From NCBI RefSeq assembly GCF_019711495.1, contig NZ_JAIGNM010000003.1, positions 248,001-312,000 on the forward strand: a stretch of DNA of 64,000 bases, read 5' to 3'. Each line of letters opens with the position of its first letter. Positions within the stretch are counted from its first letter, which is position 1. The DNA comes from Qipengyuania xiamenensis (lineage in GTDB: Bacteria > Pseudomonadota > Alphaproteobacteria > Sphingomonadales > Sphingomonadaceae). The position numbers and the translations under genes are program-made. Below, piece after piece: positions 62,772 through 64,000 of the stretch. A model generated the notes under the pieces. The model was not told where the DNA came from. It saw only the letters and a list, made by a program, of their open reading frames with translations, and searched no databases.

Positions 62772-63578
62772 ATGATTATCGAAATGCTCACTGCGGCTGC
62801 TGGCGAAGCGCCCAAGAACTCGTTCGGCTTCTGGGAAGCCATGGAAGAAGGCGGCCCCGTCGCCTGGTCGATCCTCGCCGTCATGGTCATCATGTCGGTC
62901 GGCTCGTTCTACATCCTGTTCACCAAGTTCTTCGAACAGCAGAAGGTGATGAACCAGTACAAGGGCGTACGCACCAACTTCTGGCGTGCAAACAGCCTGA
63001 AGGAAGGCGCTACCAAGCTGGAAAAGAACAGCGCATGGCGTCAGCTCGTCGACGATGCAGTGGCTGCTGAAGAAAAGCACGCCAAGCTCAACGACAGCCT
63101 CGAAGCCCATGACTGGCTGCATGGTTCGTTGGCTCGTTCGGAGCACTCGATCCAGGCCAAGCTCAACGGCGGCCTCCCGTTCCTCGCAACCGTGGGTGCA
63201 ACCGCACCGTTCGTCGGCCTGCTCGGTACGGTTATCGGTATCTACCGCGCACTGATCAACATCGGCGTCGCCGGTTCGGCTTCGATCGACAAGGTCGCAG
63301 GCCCGGTTGGTGAAGCACTGATCATGACCGCCATCGGTCTGCTCGTCGCCGTTCCGGCCGTGTTCGCCTACAACTGGCTGCAGAGCCGCAACCGTCGCAT
63401 CACCGACATGATGAGCGGTTTCTCGACGGACCTGCTTGCCAACATCAACTCGAACGGTGCCATCAAGCCGATGACCGCCGCTTCGACCAAGACTGCCGCC
63501 AAGGCAGCTGCTGGCGGCCGTACGGTCCCGGGTGCAACTCCCGCAGCCGGCACCACCACGACCGCGCCGAAGCGCTAA
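62772..63578 (+). CDS. exbB: ExbB/TolQ/MotA proton channel protein
   Basis: A 268-residue inner membrane protein with an N-terminal segment (about residues 28-52) and two C-terminal membrane helices (about 140-165 and 180-205). GLPFLATVGATAPFVGLLGTV and GPVGEALIMTAIGLLVAVPAV are the ExbB signature. It is the pentameric channel of the TonB motor. An Ala/Thr-rich tail of about 40 residues follows. GAGG lies before the ATG. Confidence 0.93.
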   Translation: MIIEMLTAAAGEAPKNSFGFWEAMEEGGPVAWSILAVMVIMSVGSFYILFTKFFEQQKVMNQYKGVRTNFWRANSLKEGATKLEKNSAWRQLVDDAVAAEEKHAKLNDSLEAHDWLHGSLARSEHSIQAKLNGGLPFLATVGATAPFVGLLGTVIGIYRALINIGVAGSASIDKVAGPVGEALIMTAIGLLVAVPAVFAYNWLQSRNRRITDMMSGFSTDLLANINSNGAIKPMTAASTKTAAKAAAGGRTVPGATPAAGTTTTAPKR

Positions 63579-63619
63579 GAGATTTGCGCGGGCAGCCTTC
63601 GCGTTGCCCGCGCCATCTC
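63579..63619 (+). promoter_or_regulatory. Strong intercistronic hairpin between exbB and exbD
   Basis: GAGAT (63579-63583) and GCGCGGGCA (63586-63594) pair with TGCCCGCGC (63605-63613) and ATCTC (63615-63619), about 14 bp with a small internal loop. No run of T follows, so it is not a classical terminator; it could limit read-through or protect the exbB message. Confidence 0.6.
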
Positions 63620-63660
63620 ATTCGTTTCGCGTGATCACAGGTAAGAATAGGATTTAAGCT

Positions 63661-64000
63661 ATGGCGATTTCGACAGGAGGTGGCGCAGAGACGCCCATGT
63701 CGGACATCAACACCACTCCGCTCGTGGACGTGATGCTGGTGCTTCTGATCATCTTCCTCATCGCTGTCCCGGTCGCGATCCAGACGATCGAGAAGCTGGA
63801 GATCCCGGTTTTGGTGTCGCAGGAATCGAAGGACAAGGTCGAGAACCTCCTTCTGACCGTCAGCACCACCGACGAGGCAGGCCTTAGTGCAGGTGACACC
63901 GGCTTCCAGGGTGCCTCGCGTACCGGCGATTGCCGCGTCTACTTCAACAACATCACCCCGGTCACTTCGGAAGAGCTGTACGACCAGGCGTTCGAACGCC
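63661..64000 (+). CDS. exbD: ExbD/TolR biopolymer transporter (truncated by window edge)
   Basis: At least 113 residues are visible. [24 protein letters not shown] holds the single membrane segment with its conserved Asp, as in ExbD/TolR, followed by the periplasmic domain, which runs off the right edge. It is the rotor subunit partner of ExbB. AGGA precedes the ATG at 63661. Confidence 0.9.
   Translation, partial: MAISTGGGAETPMSDINTTPLVDVMLVLLIIFLIAVPVAIQTIEKLEIPVLVSQESKDKVENLLLTVSTTDEAGLSAGDTGFQGASRTGDCRVYFNNITPVTSEELYDQAFER

Overview
The window is 64 kb of a GC-rich, gene-dense chromosome. Its gene content points to an alphaproteobacterium of the order Sphingomonadales, most likely the Erythrobacteraceae (Erythrobacter, Qipengyuania or Altererythrobacter group). 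The evidence is a serine palmitoyltransferase with a dedicated acyl carrier protein for sphingolipids, a DivK regulator beside a DUF3572 gene, a DksA with one remaining zinc-finger cysteine, GGAAC/CGTT promoters of the alphaproteobacterial EcfG type, many GTG and TTG starts, and TonB-dependent outer membrane transport. I see no rRNA, tRNA, CRISPR array, insertion sequence, integrase or prophage. This is mostly core chromosome, with one compositionally odd stretch at about 19.1-20.2 kb. The taxonomic placement rests on family knowledge, not on a search.

Layout, left to right. 1-3 kb: a stress-type hydrophilic protein (cut by the edge), then gluQRS, a HIG1-type membrane protein, cobalamin adenosyltransferase and 3-hydroxybutyryl-CoA dehydrogenase on the minus strand. 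3-7 kb: an HNH nuclease, then a tightly overlapping kynA-kynB-kynU operon (tryptophan to anthranilate) ending in a small membrane protein. 6.8-10.3 kb: a DUF4112 protein, an orphan family-5 solute-binding lipoprotein, PilZ, DksA and Sel1 proteins. 10.3-13.6 kb: a five-gene cluster (DUF3572, HAD, RidA, GDPD, FemAB-like acyltransferase) in which every junction overlaps, divergent from divK. 14-17 kb: acyl carrier protein and serine palmitoyltransferase, OsmC, and a convergent fatty acid hydroxylase-family protein. 17-21.3 kb: a Crp/Fnr regulator, an aquaporin-family channel, a YqaA/DedA-type protein, an AT-richer gap, an OmpA-like protein with 30 consecutive prolines, and SodC.

21.3-31 kb: queC coupled to an MFS transporter, Hsp33 with argF and argD, a double cold-shock-domain protein with an RGG-rich N-terminus, TerC, a DUF442-type phosphatase and an M20 amidohydrolase. 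31-40 kb: a hydroxylase-GMC oxidoreductase pair, a GNAT, a large TonB-dependent receptor, and glnK-amtB behind a consensus sigma-54 promoter. 40-50 kb: a long minus-strand block with rpmI-rplT, two AraC-type regulators, pheS-pheT, an SDR, prfC and two small metabolic enzymes. The AraC pair interrupts the usual rplT-pheS neighbourhood. 50-57 kb: two SDRs, a beta-barrel protein with an unusual repeat-rich leader, hisN, a second AraC-type tandem pair, and prs. 57-64 kb: glpX, hom and a thioesterase, three secreted proteins of unknown function, and tonB-exbB-exbD running off the right edge.

The window also holds several well-formed Rho-independent terminators, two EcfG-like promoters, and repeated translational coupling through GTGA and ATGA overlaps. 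Starts were chosen by Shine-Dalgarno position and operon overlap, and often lie inside the longest open frame.
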